Shown: one piece after another, positions 52,516 to 60,920 of the stretch
How positions within the stretch are numbered: the first letter of the stretch is position 1
How the letters are laid out: each line of letters opens with the position of its first letter
Assembly (NCBI RefSeq): GCF_021556485.1
Contig: NZ_JAKGBW010000005.1
Coordinates: 173,086 to 237,085, forward strand
Direction of reading: 5' to 3'
DNA: 64,000 nucleotides
DNA from: Oceanobacillus alkalisoli
Lineage (GTDB): Bacteria > Bacillota > Bacilli > Bacillales > Amphibacillaceae
Position numbers and translations under genes: made by a program
Notes under the pieces: generated by a model
The model's database searches: none
The model's input: only the letters and a program-made list of their open reading frames with translations
Told to the model about the DNA's origin: nothing

Positions 52516-52975
52516 GAACAAAATCTGGATAGGGAGCGCGTTTTTCATCGTGCTCCTTTTTCTTCTTTTTTTACGGCTGCCTGTCATTCTAATTGCGGGA
52601 GGCAGTAGCGCTTATTATCTTAAAGAGAACGAATTTACTTTAGGATGGATTCATTCCATTGAAAAAGAAGAATGGTTTGAGAGGTATAAGCGAGAAAAGC
52701 AGAAAATCATATTGGTAGAGACGTATTTTAAAACATTTGGTGCGGGCACACCGTATGAAGCTGAAGAAACAACGACAGAAAATGGTTTTATCCATATGGA
52801 AATGGATATCGCTCATGAGGAATTAAATATAACTGTATCAGAAAATGTAAATTTGACGATTTACGCGGAAAATCGGGAAATTCCTTTACATCATGATTTT
52901 GATGATCATGAGAGGGTCGTCATCAAGACGCGTTCTTTATCTATTTGGGAATACATAAGGGGGGAATTTTTGTGA
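52505..52975 (+). CDS. DUF1850-domain membrane-anchored protein
   Basis: The 156-residue protein has one N-terminal membrane helix (FFIVLLFLLFLRLPVILIAG) and an outward domain with FTLGWIHSIEKEEWFERY and ETYFKTFGAGTPYEAEE, the DUF1850 pattern. It overlaps the preceding gene by 11 bp and the following one by 4 bp, so it is translationally tied to the transporter. DUF1850 proteins accompany TAXI-TRAP systems, but their job is unknown; an accessory small subunit is plausible. Confidence 0.85.
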   Translation: MSNKNKIWIGSAFFIVLLFLLFLRLPVILIAGGSSAYYLKENEFTLGWIHSIEKEEWFERYKREKQKIILVETYFKTFGAGTPYEAEETTTENGFIHMEMDIAHEELNITVSENVNLTIYAENREIPLHHDFDDHERVVIKTRSLSIWEYIRGEFL

Positions 52976-54993
52976 CGAACGAAAAGCAGCCAGCAGCATC
53001 TGCCGAAATTTCGGATGAACAAGTTCAGAAAGTATTGGAAAAGTTTGATTTGGAATCCAATGTGCGGGAGGTAAACAACAAGGGGATCTTATGGTTCATT
53101 TCAATTTTCGCAATCGCTTTTGCTCTATTCCATTTATATGTAACGTTTAATCCACTACCGACTCTCTTGCAGCGGAACGTCCATTTAATGGGTGGACTTG
53201 CTCTCGTATTTTTACTCTATCCGACATTCAAAAAACAAAGCCGCGCTAAAATACCGTTCTATGATTGGATTCTCGTTGGACTAAGTGTCGCTTCCTGTGT
53301 TTATTTATTTGTCGTATACCCTGAACTTGTCACAACACGAGGAGGGATTGCCACTACGACAGATATTATAATGGCGATGATGACTGTTATTTTAGTCTTT
53401 GAAGCAGCACGCAGGGTGACAGGCTGGATTCTGCCGATATTGGCCATGTTATTTCTTGTCTATCCATTTTTCAGTCATCAGGACTGGCTGCCGAGGATGC
53501 TTCTTACAAGACCGTTTGATTTAGCCGATATTTTTGGTCAGCTTTATATTAAAACGGAAGGACTTTTTTCAACGGCAATCGGCGCTTCGGTTCAATTTAT
53601 CTTCCTTTTCATTTTGTTTGGGGCATTTCTTGCAAAATCTGGTATGGGACAGTTTTTCAATGATCTTGCCCTTGCGCTAGCTGGTCATAAACAAGGAGGA
53701 CCAGCGAAAGTTGCTGTTATTTCAAGTGCCTTTATGGGATCGATTAACGGTTCAGCAGTTGGTAACGTCGTTAGTACTGGTGCTTTTACAATTCCGTTAA
53801 TGAAAAAAATTGGTTACGATAAAAACTTCTCTGGTGCTGTTGAAGCAAGTTCCTCTATTGGTGGACAAATCTTACCACCAGTAATGGGAGCGAGTGCTTT
53901 TATTATGGCGGAAACAACTGGAATATCGTACGGTACGATTGCTCTCGCAGCTTTAATCCCAGCCTTGTTGTTCTTTTTAAGTAGTATCATGCAAGTTCAC
54001 TATCGGGCAGGCCGATCGAACTTAAAGGGACTGCCAAAGCCGGATCTTCCGGAGTTAAAGAATGTATTTAAAAATGGCTGGCATCTGCTCATCCCTCTAA
54101 TTTGTTTGATAGCAATGCTTTCCTACGGACTACCTGTATCTTTTTCGGCCTTTTATACGATTGTAATCACCGTGATTGTATCTTGGTTTCGGAAACATAC
54201 GCGAATGTCGATTAAAGATATTTTCGAGGCATTGGAAATGGGAACAAGACAATCCTTATCAACAATCATCGCTTGTGGGGTTGTCGGTGTTGTTATCGGT
54301 GTCGTTAATTTAACAAGTTTCGGAGCGACATTAACATCTGCAATTACTAGTCTTGGGGCTGGTTCACTCATGCTGACGTTAATTTTGACGATGCTTGCTT
54401 CGATTGTACTTGGAATGGGATTACCTTCCATTCCAGCTTATATTATTACAGCAACAATGGCAGCTCCTGCACTTGCAGAATTCGGAATTCCTGTTCTCAT
54501 TGCACACTTGTTTGTATTCTACTTTGGAATTTTTGCAAACATTACACCGCCTGTTGCGCTCGCTTCCTTTGCTGGAGCTGGTCTTGCAGGAGGCGATCCG
54601 ATGCGAACCGGATTTATCTCGCTAAGGTTATCGATAGCAGGGTTCATCGTTCCGTTCATTTTTGTTTATGAACCCGCATTACTTCTGATTAACCCGGCAG
54701 GGCTGCCAGTGAATGCAACAGAGTTTCCATTTGCCGCAATCCTGGATATCCTTATTGTTGCAGTTAGTTCAGCCATAGCTGTCATTGCAATTAGTGCTGC
54801 AGTCGAAGGTTATTTTAAAACAAACTTAGGCGTCATTACCCGAATTATTCTTGGAATCGGTTCCTTGCTTTTAATTGTCCCGGAACTTGTAACGGATATC
54901 ATTGGTTATGTGATTATATTTGTGGTTTTTGCATGGAACTATATGAAGGGAAGAAAGGAACCTGGAGTTGCGCTTGAGACAAGGTCAGGTTGA
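52972..54993 (+). CDS. TRAP transporter fused permease (4TM-12TM)
   Basis: Integral membrane protein of 673 residues combining the small and large TRAP permease parts. About 16 hydrophobic segments are visible, with the DctM-type motifs FLAKSGMGQFFNDLALALAGHKQGGPAKVAVISSAFMGSINGSAVGNVVSTG and SSSIGGQILPPVMGASAF, and GMGLPSIPAYIITA. The start is GTG at 7 nt after GGGG, sharing bases with the DUF1850 stop (GTGA). It drives sodium- or proton-coupled uptake with the TAXI receptor. Confidence 0.93.
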   Translation: MTNEKQPAASAEISDEQVQKVLEKFDLESNVREVNNKGILWFISIFAIAFALFHLYVTFNPLPTLLQRNVHLMGGLALVFLLYPTFKKQSRAKIPFYDWILVGLSVASCVYLFVVYPELVTTRGGIATTTDIIMAMMTVILVFEAARRVTGWILPILAMLFLVYPFFSHQDWLPRMLLTRPFDLADIFGQLYIKTEGLFSTAIGASVQFIFLFILFGAFLAKSGMGQFFNDLALALAGHKQGGPAKVAVISSAFMGSINGSAVGNVVSTGAFTIPLMKKIGYDKNFSGAVEASSSIGGQILPPVMGASAFIMAETTGISYGTIALAALIPALLFFLSSIMQVHYRAGRSNLKGLPKPDLPELKNVFKNGWHLLIPLICLIAMLSYGLPVSFSAFYTIVITVIVSWFRKHTRMSIKDIFEALEMGTRQSLSTIIACGVVGVVIGVVNLTSFGATLTSAITSLGAGSLMLTLILTMLASIVLGMGLPSIPAYIITATMAAPALAEFGIPVLIAHLFVFYFGIFANITPPVALASFAGAGLAGGDPMRTGFISLRLSIAGFIVPFIFVYEPALLLINPAGLPVNATEFPFAAILDILIVAVSSAIAVIAISAAVEGYFKTNLGVITRIILGIGSLLLIVPELVTDIIGYVIIFVVFAWNYMKGRKEPGVALETRSG

Positions 54994-55012
54994 ACGAATT
55001 CCTTCATTAAAA

Positions 55013-55049
55013 TTCCCAAGTTCAATTTTAAAATGGACTTGGATTTTTT
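55013..55049 (+). terminator. terminator of the TRAP operon
   Basis: CCAAGTTCA (55016-55024) pairs with TGGACTTGG (55034-55042) with one G-U pair, followed by ATTTTTTT. It lies between convergent genes. Confidence 0.75.
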
Positions 55050-55056
55050 TGAGGAT

Positions 55057-55518
55057 CTAGTTATTTTCGGAATAGCTTGCGATTGCTTGTTTCCGGTATT
55101 CAAATATATCTTCCAGCTTCTTCCGGATAAAGACTCGATGTGCAATATCCCCGAAGACTGAAAACGGCATCGCGTAGTTTACTGTGTCGCGCATCTCTAC
55201 GCCATCCGCTTTTTCAATCAGGCGATGCTCGTGCTGCCAATACCGAAAGGGACCGGAGCGCTGTATATCGATGAACATGCTGCCTTCTTCGATATGAGTG
55301 ATTTCAGTGTGCCAGTTCATACGAATACCTAAAAAAGGTTTAATTTGAAAACGAAAAATCATTCCTACTTCCATTACTTCAGGGAGTGGGGCGAGTGGTT
55401 GAAAGGATAAGTCACTAGAAGTAATATTTTCTAATTGGGAAGGGTTAGATAGAAATTCCCAAGCTTGTTGCCGGGAAATGGGAAGGTGCTGTGTTGAAGT
55501 CAGCGTGTATATTTTCAA
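55057..55518 (-). CDS. SRPBCC-fold protein
   Basis: The 153-residue protein has the START/Bet v1-like START of IYTLTSTQHLPISRQQAWEFLSNPSQLENITS and a C-terminal helix; this matches bacterial SRPBCC ligand-binding proteins of the YwnB/CoxG-like kind with residues LINWHTEI-like RMNWHTEITHIEEGSMF. It begins with TTG after AGGAGGAG. These proteins bind hydrophobic ligands; the ligand is not known. It stands alone. Confidence 0.85.
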   Translation of the reverse strand: MKIYTLTSTQHLPISRQQAWEFLSNPSQLENITSSDLSFQPLAPLPEVMEVGMIFRFQIKPFLGIRMNWHTEITHIEEGSMFIDIQRSGPFRYWQHEHRLIEKADGVEMRDTVNYAMPFSVFGDIAHRVFIRKKLEDIFEYRKQAIASYSENN

Positions 55519-55578
55519 TATGGCTCCTCCTGAGTGTTTTGGATTTTATCGAATAAGCTTGTCTCTTGTATTCAAAGA

Positions 55579-55607
55579 AAAAAGCATGAACGGTCTATAT
55601 GCTTTTT
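55579..55607. terminator. AT-rich stem-loop, possible bidirectional terminator
   Basis: AAAAAGCAT and ATGCTTTTT form a perfect 9-bp stem with an 11-nt loop and A/T tails on both sides. Its partner gene is unclear. The rest of 55519-55989 contains two copies of a short repeat and no convincing gene. Confidence 0.5.
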
Positions 55608-55627
55608 CTAATCGGTTTTGATAAAGT

Positions 55628-55657
55628 GAAACTTCATTCAGTGGGGGATTCTTTACC
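55628..55657 (+). repeat. short dispersed repeat, copy 1
   Basis: GAAACTTCATTCAGTGGGGG followed by ATTCTTTACC. It is matched at 55845-55873 with three or four differences. Function unknown. Confidence 0.55.
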
Positions 55658-55844
55658 TATCTCACCGGGACTTCGGACTGTCCTTTAATTTGAATGTTTA
55701 TCCAAAATCATTCATTTCCTTCATTTTCAATCCGGATATTAATATATTGCTTTTTGCAGAAAAATGAAAACAGTTGTCTAATTTGGATGATACTAACAAT
55801 ATTTTCCTTTGTCAATATAAACCAAAAAGATTTAAATCATAAAG

Positions 55845-55873
55845 AGAAACTTCATTCAGCGGGGTTTTCTTAC
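55845..55873 (+). repeat. short dispersed repeat, copy 2
   Basis: GAAACTTCATTCAGCGGGGT followed by TTTCTTACC, same orientation as copy 1 and 217 bp away. Confidence 0.55.
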
Positions 55874-55989
55874 CACCTCCACTACGGGATAAATAAAATT
55901 ATGATTATCATATGCAGGAACGATTGGTTAGTGAGGGAGATGACCAGATGAGAATTGAAGCGTTGTTTTTTTAATAGAAAGCTCAATAA

Positions 55990-56025
55990 AAAAGACCCGC
56001 TCCAAACTAGGAAAGCGGATCTTTT
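55990..56025 (-). terminator. terminator of alanine dehydrogenase
   Basis: AAAAGACCCGCT and AGCGGATCTTTT pair over 11 of 12 positions; on the minus strand the stem is followed by TTTTTTATT. It overlaps the first bases after the ald stop. Confidence 0.85.
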
Positions 56026-56031
56026 GAAGTA

Positions 56032-57150
56032 TTATTGATTCAATAATACAGTTGCCTCTTCATATGGCAGGTCAAATGTTTCTGCTACTGCTTTATAGGT
56101 TACTTTGCCATCTAGCGTGTTCAAGCCTTTTAGCAGTGCTGGATTGTCGAGTAGCGCTTTTTGGTATCCTTTATTCGCAATTTGAATCGCGTAAGGGACC
56201 GTAACGTTCGTTAGCCCCATTGTTGCTGTTCGCGGTACAGCACCAGGGATATTCGCTACCGTATAATGGATTACGCCATGTCTTGTATAAACTGGATCAG
56301 CATGTGTTGTCGCGTGGTCACTTGTTTCAAAGTTTCCGCCTTGGTCAATCGCAACGTCCACGATGACAGAACCATCTTCCATTTGCTTAATCATCTCTTC
56401 TGATACAAGTACAGGAGCTTTTGCGCCTGGGATGAGCACGGAGCCGACAACTATATCAGAATCAATCACTTCTTGTTCAATGTTTACATCATTGGAAATA
56501 AGCACGTTAGCGTTATTACCAAAGATTTCGTGAAGCTCACGCAGGCGAGTTGGGTTCAAGTCGAGAATGGAAACTTGTGCACCGAGTCCTACAGCAATTT
56601 TCGCAGCATTTGTGCCTACTACACCTCCACCGATGACTGTAACTTTCCCGCGTTTAACACCTGGTACACCGGCGAGTACAACACCTTTTCCGCCTTGCGT
56701 TTTTTCTAAATAATGTGCTCCAAGCTGTGTTGCCATCGTACCTGCTACTTCACTCATTGGAGTTAATAATGGCAGTGAGTTGTCTGGAAGCTGCACCGTT
56801 TCGTAAGCTAAAGCGACAACCTTTTTATCAACTAGTTCTCTTGTTAATTCTGGCTCATTTGCTAAGTGCAAGTAAGTGAAGAGAATAAGTCCTTCTCTGA
56901 AATAGGTATACTCTTCAGGAAGCGGTTCTTTTACCTTCATGACCATATCCTGAGCCCATGCTTCCTCAGCAGAAGATACAATGATAGCACCTGCATTTTC
57001 ATAATCTTCATCTTTGAAATTGGAACCAAGTCCAGCAGACGTTTCAATATATACGTCATGCCCAGCTCTTTTCAAATTAATTACTCCAGTTGGTGTCATT
57101 GCAACTCTGTTTTCATTATTTTTAATTTCCTTAGGAATACCGATTCTCAT
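56032..57150 (-). CDS. ald: alanine dehydrogenase
   Basis: NAD-dependent deamination of L-alanine to pyruvate and ammonia, 372 residues. It has [34 protein letters not shown], the cofactor loop [22 protein letters not shown] and [13 protein letters not shown]. The start is the ATG after AGCAGGGA; an ATG 18 nt upstream has no ribosome site. It follows an alanine:cation symporter gene on the same strand at 51 bp, so import and breakdown of alanine are co-expressed. Confidence 0.96.
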   Translation of the reverse strand: MRIGIPKEIKNNENRVAMTPTGVINLKRAGHDVYIETSAGLGSNFKDEDYENAGAIIVSSAEEAWAQDMVMKVKEPLPEEYTYFREGLILFTYLHLANEPELTRELVDKKVVALAYETVQLPDNSLPLLTPMSEVAGTMATQLGAHYLEKTQGGKGVVLAGVPGVKRGKVTVIGGGVVGTNAAKIAVGLGAQVSILDLNPTRLRELHEIFGNNANVLISNDVNIEQEVIDSDIVVGSVLIPGAKAPVLVSEEMIKQMEDGSVIVDVAIDQGGNFETSDHATTHADPVYTRHGVIHYTVANIPGAVPRTATMGLTNVTVPYAIQIANKGYQKALLDNPALLKGLNTLDGKVTYKAVAETFDLPYEEATVLLNQ

Positions 57151-57201
57151 TAAAATCCCTGCTTTCATATCGTTTTTAGTTTGTGTAGTTTATATATAGC
57201 T

Positions 57202-58602
57202 TTATGCTTTTTTCTGTATTTGCTGTCTTTCAATTGGATTGGCGAAGTAGTCCTCTGTATGTTTCTGAACTACTTTATATAATAATAATAGACCAATTAA
57301 GTTAGGAATAATCATAAGTGCGTTTGCCATATCGGCAAATGCCCAGACTAATTTAAGATCCGCTACAGACCCAATATAGGTTGCAACTAGGAAAAGAGCG
57401 CCATAAATACCGACGTATTTTACGCCGAATATATATTCAACACTTTTGGAGCCATAGACATACCAGGCGATAATCGTCGAAAATCCGAAGAAAACAACGG
57501 AAATGGAAACGATATACTCTCCCACCACGCCGAGAACAGCTCCAAACGCAGCACTAGTTAATGCACCGCCATCAAGCGTAGGATCATGCTGGACTCCTGA
57601 TATAAGTCCGCCAGATGGATCCCAGAAACCCGTGATTACAAGCACTAGTCCTGTCATCGAGCAAACGATAATCGTAACAATGAATGTACCTGTCATGGCA
57701 ACAAGTCCTTGTTTTGCTGGATGGCTTGTCTTAGCATTTCCCGCAATCATCGCTACCGTACCCATACCAGCCTCGTTGGAGAAAATACCTTTCGAGATCC
57801 CGTGCTGGATAGCTTGGGTAACAACAAAACCAGTGAACCCGCCTGCTGCGGAAACCGGTGTAAATGCATACTGGAAGATTAAACCAAACGCAGGGATGAT
57901 TTGATCATAATTCAAAATTAAAATTACCATCGACCCGGCAATGTATAAAATAGCTAAGACGGGGACAAATACCCCAGCGACATTACTGATTCGTTTTAAT
58001 CCACCGAATATAATCAGACCAGTCAGTACAACTAATAGTATTCCTGTAACCCAGCCCGTTACGTGGAAGCTATTATCCATGACGTCAGCAATTGTATTTG
58101 ACTGAACGGCATTACCTGTCCCCAATGCCGCAATCGCAGCAAAAAATGCAAATGCAATTGCTAACGGTTTCCACTTTTTACCTAGTCCGCGTTCAATATA
58201 GTACATTGGCCCACTCGAATATTCGCCATTTGGATTTTTGACACGGTAGACTTGCGCAAGCACTGCTTCGGCATACTTGGTCGCCATTCCAATTAGTCCG
58301 ACAAGCCACATCCAGAAGAGTGCCCCAGGTCCGCCGAGCGTAATCGCCGTTGCTATCCCGGCAATATTCCCGTTACCAATCATCCCGGCAAGCGAGGTCA
58401 TCAGCGCTTTGAAGTTACTAACATCTCCCTCAGCTTCTGAGTCCTCTTTATCCGGTGCAAACGCTAAGTTGAAAGCATACCCTAATTTAGTGAACTGCAG
58501 CCCTTTTAACGCAAATGTTAAAAAGAGACCAGTACCTACTAATAGGATCATACTAGGTGCACCCCAAAGAAACGCATTAATTTTATTTAATGCTTCTAAC
58601 AA
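57202..58602 (-). CDS. alanine/glycine:cation symporter (AGCS family)
   Basis: Sodium-coupled alanine/glycine importer of about 466 residues. Family motifs are SLAGMIGNGNIAGIATAITLGGPGALFWMWLVGLIGMATKYAE, GGFTGFVVTQAIQHGISKGIFSNEAGMGT and STIIAWYVYGSKSVEYIFG. A TTG at 58602 lies 9 nt after AGGGGG and is preferred; a TTG three codons earlier touches that site. A cre-like site overlaps its promoter. Paired with ald, it feeds pyruvate and ammonia from alanine. Confidence 0.94.
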   Translation of the reverse strand: MLEALNKINAFLWGAPSMILLVGTGLFLTFALKGLQFTKLGYAFNLAFAPDKEDSEAEGDVSNFKALMTSLAGMIGNGNIAGIATAITLGGPGALFWMWLVGLIGMATKYAEAVLAQVYRVKNPNGEYSSGPMYYIERGLGKKWKPLAIAFAFFAAIAALGTGNAVQSNTIADVMDNSFHVTGWVTGILLVVLTGLIIFGGLKRISNVAGVFVPVLAILYIAGSMVILILNYDQIIPAFGLIFQYAFTPVSAAGGFTGFVVTQAIQHGISKGIFSNEAGMGTVAMIAGNAKTSHPAKQGLVAMTGTFIVTIIVCSMTGLVLVITGFWDPSGGLISGVQHDPTLDGGALTSAAFGAVLGVVGEYIVSISVVFFGFSTIIAWYVYGSKSVEYIFGVKYVGIYGALFLVATYIGSVADLKLVWAFADMANALMIIPNLIGLLLLYKVVQKHTEDYFANPIERQQIQKKA

Positions 58603-58625
58603 AATTCCCAACCCCCTTACTTTGT

Positions 58626-58634
58626 ATTATAACA
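58626..58634 (-). promoter_or_regulatory. extended -10 promoter of the symporter-ald operon
   Basis: On the minus strand TGTTATAAT gives an extended -10 box. No good -35 is present, and the cre-like site occupies that region. Confidence 0.5.
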
Positions 58635-58639
58635 AATGA

Positions 58640-58653
58640 TGTAAGCGCTATCT
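58640..58653 (-). promoter_or_regulatory. cre-like site of the symporter-ald operon
   Basis: TGTAAGCGCTATCT (plus-strand reading) differs from the CcpA pattern TGNAANCGNWWNCA only at the last base. It sits just upstream of the -10 box, where CcpA would block RNA polymerase. Confidence 0.6.
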
Positions 58654-58710
58654 GGTGAATGCAAAAAAAGAGAAGTGCTTTTTCTGACAGCGATTACAAT
58701 GCTTATGAAT

Positions 58711-58752
58711 AGAGATTCTATCAGATTTATTTTCTTGTATAATAGGATCTCT
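58711..58752. other. stem-loop upstream of the alanine operon
   Basis: AGAGATTCTAT (58711-58721) and ATAGGATCTCT (58742-58752) pair at 10 of 11 positions. No gene is seen between 58654 and 59051, and this is the only clear structure there. Confidence 0.4.
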
Positions 58753-59051
58753 ACTGTTATTGTACTGCTAGAATTATTTAACGTCAACTGATTGATTTTT
58801 ATCGTTAAACTTAGTGATGGAAGCCGTACTTTTGATATATTTTTTTAAATAATTTGGAATGATGTAAGTATTGGAATGAGTGGGTTTGTTCCGCTAAGTG
58901 GGGAGGGGGTTTACTTTTATGAATTAGCGACAGTGTTGGATTGGAGTGGGGGGAAGTTACTATAGAGGCTAAAGAATTGTGGGTAGTATTGTAGTTCATA
59001 AGATCTATTTTGGCGGGGCGCTCAGTTGCTTCGATCCTCTGTCTTAGTAAA

Positions 59052-59087
59052 AAACAGCTCTAAGCAAACTGTTTGCGAGAGCTGTTT
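59052..59087 (-). terminator. terminator of the chemotaxis receptor pseudogene
   Basis: AAACAGCTCT and AGAGCTGTTT with inner GCAAAC/GTTTGC arms make a near-perfect 16-bp stem; T-rich sequence follows on the minus strand. It survives although the gene is broken. Confidence 0.85.
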
Positions 59088-59098
59088 CTGCATAGAAT

Positions 59099-59683
59099 CT
59101 ATAATTTAAATTGATGGATCAATTCATTCAATTCTTCCGCAAGTGAAGCTAGTTCATCCGAACTTGAAACTACTTCTTCCATTGAACTGCTAATTTGTTC
59201 GGAGGAAGCTGACGTTTCTTCAATGCCAGCAGCGGATTCTTCTGAAATCGCAGCAATTACTTGAATCGACGTGTTCATTTTCTCACTGTTTGTCGAGATG
59301 ACGGATAAGTTATCCGAAATGGTTCGGATACCTCAACCTGCACGGACTCATAAATGATCTGATCAATTTTTTCCATTTGCGCAGTCGAGCGCTCCATTAA
59401 ACTACTGCCTTCTTTCGTATGCTCAAGCACTGTGTTGGAAGAGTTATAGGCTGTTCGACTATTGTTATGCGCCTCCTCGGCTTCTTCTGAGAAAGAAGAC
59501 ATAAGGGAGGAGAGATCCGTTGTTGCGTTCGCTTCAGATTCAGAGCCATAGGCTAAATCCTGCAGAAGCCGGTGGTGGAAAATACGAGCAGGATCGCGAC
59601 GAAGAGTGCGGCAGCTACTTTTCTTGAAATACGTATTTAAAGCCAGTTGAATCGTGTGGTTTTTTCTTTAGGTTCGTTGACAT
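59099..59683 (-). pseudogene. methyl-accepting chemotaxis protein, internally deleted and frameshifted
   Basis: The frame opens MSTNLKKKPHDSTGFKYVFQ and stops early. One base over, it continues VAAALFVAILLVFSTTGF, the first membrane helix of a chemotaxis receptor. The ligand domain, second helix, HAMP and first half of the signalling domain are gone. The rest (SEEAEEAHNNSRTAYNSSNTV) runs to a further frameshift near 59328 and then reads SEESAAGIEETSASSEQISS and LAEELNELIHQFKL at the normal end. The terminator is intact, so the decay looks recent. Confidence 0.85.
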
Positions 59684-59960
59684 TTTGTTTGTACCTACTT
59701 TCACATATTTATTATTGATGAGTACCTGGATCCATTATTCAAAAGTGATGCACAGCTATTATATCGGTCAGAATAGTAAGATTATATAGCTTTTTATGAA
59801 AAACACTTTAAATTGCAGAAAACTTTGCTATAATCAGTTAGGTAGTCGAAAAGACTTATATTGTTATATTACTAGGGTTATAAAACTACTTTCCTTTACA
59901 TAGAGTCATCAAGGCAAGCGTGTGAAAGGGAGAAGTTAATATTATAAAGGAGAATGTCTA

Positions 59961-60836
59961 ATGTTAGTTTGTCCAAGTTGTAACCATCAGCAGGAGACTG
60001 GGAAGTTTTGCGGTGTATGCGGTACGGCAATGCAGGCTCAACATGCTGCTGATCATTCGAATCAACAATCTGAGAGAGAGGAGGACTCACAAGTAAATGC
60101 CGAGCAAATGAAGGCACAAGCAGAGCCGCAAGCAACAACAAATTCAAATCCAGCAGCGGCAACAATCGAAGGAAATGCACAACCAACAACAGAAACGATT
60201 AAAGAAGGGTTAAATAATTATTGGTCTTATTTCTTACATCTATTAAAAAATCCGGTGCGTGCATTCGAGTCTGGTGAAAAACAAATGACAAATAGCTTGA
60301 TCAATATTGGGCTCTTTGCATTATTTTTCTCATTAAGCATTTATTTTCTTGGGAATTCCTTATATAAATCAATTGGAGGGGGCTGGTTAGGTGAATCAGT
60401 ACCGTCACTTCCATTCTTCGGCATCGTTTCAAGACTCTTTTTCTTTGCACTCATTTTAATTGCAATCACGTTCGGAAGTGCTTTGGCAATGACGAAACTC
60501 GCGAAGAGCCAAGATTCAATTAAAAAGATTATCGCCCAATACGGTTCGATCTATGTTCCGTTCGTAGGGTTAAATCTAGTCGCTGTAATTGGTGGACTGA
60601 TTGGTTCTTATCAATTAACGCTCTTTACTTTAGCTATTTCCGTAATCATGATATTTTCATATGTTCCTGTTTTATTTGTTTATGAAAAGGTTTCTGAGAT
60701 TAATCGAAATGGACAAAAAATATACTTTAGCCTCGCAACCATTCTATTAATCAGCTTTATCTGTTTCTTGCTTGCCGATGCAATCCTAATGGACTTCATC
60801 ACACAAATTGAAGAACTGACATCTTATGGTTGGTAA
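59961..60836 (+). CDS. zinc-ribbon multi-pass membrane protein
   Basis: The 291-residue protein has an N-terminal zinc ribbon with Cys4, Cys7, Cys17 and Cys20, a Gln/Ala-rich linker of about 70 residues, and then five to six membrane segments after WSYFLHLLKNPVRAFESGEKQ. AAGGAG is 8 nt before the ATG. It precedes a TcaA-like zinc-ribbon protein, with a terminator between. Function is unknown; envelope-stress sensing is possible from the neighbour. Confidence 0.85.
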   Translation: MLVCPSCNHQQETGKFCGVCGTAMQAQHAADHSNQQSEREEDSQVNAEQMKAQAEPQATTNSNPAAATIEGNAQPTTETIKEGLNNYWSYFLHLLKNPVRAFESGEKQMTNSLINIGLFALFFSLSIYFLGNSLYKSIGGGWLGESVPSLPFFGIVSRLFFFALILIAITFGSALAMTKLAKSQDSIKKIIAQYGSIYVPFVGLNLVAVIGGLIGSYQLTLFTLAISVIMIFSYVPVLFVYEKVSEINRNGQKIYFSLATILLISFICFLLADAILMDFITQIEELTSYGW

Positions 60837-60847
60837 CAGAATTGAAA

Positions 60848-60890
60848 GACAGCTCATGATTGCAATCCAAAATTGTTGTCATGAGCTGTC
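60848..60890 (+). terminator. terminator between the two zinc-ribbon genes
   Basis: GACAGCTCATGA and its exact complement TCATGAGCTGTC form a 12-bp stem followed by AATCTTTTTA. It ends 30 nt before the next start, so some readthrough would couple the two genes. Confidence 0.85.
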
Positions 60891-60920
60891 AATCTTTTTA
60901 GATAGAGAGGAGAAAGAGAG

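Noticed and set aside
55896-55912. Fur-like palindrome ATGATTATCAT
   Set aside because: Only a 5-1-5 core where Fur sites have 7-1-7, and no iron-related gene is beside it.
55694-55951. 85-codon plus-strand frame
   Set aside because: Spans a dispersed repeat, has no ribosome site and biased Phe/Ile/Asn composition typical of AT-rich non-coding DNA.
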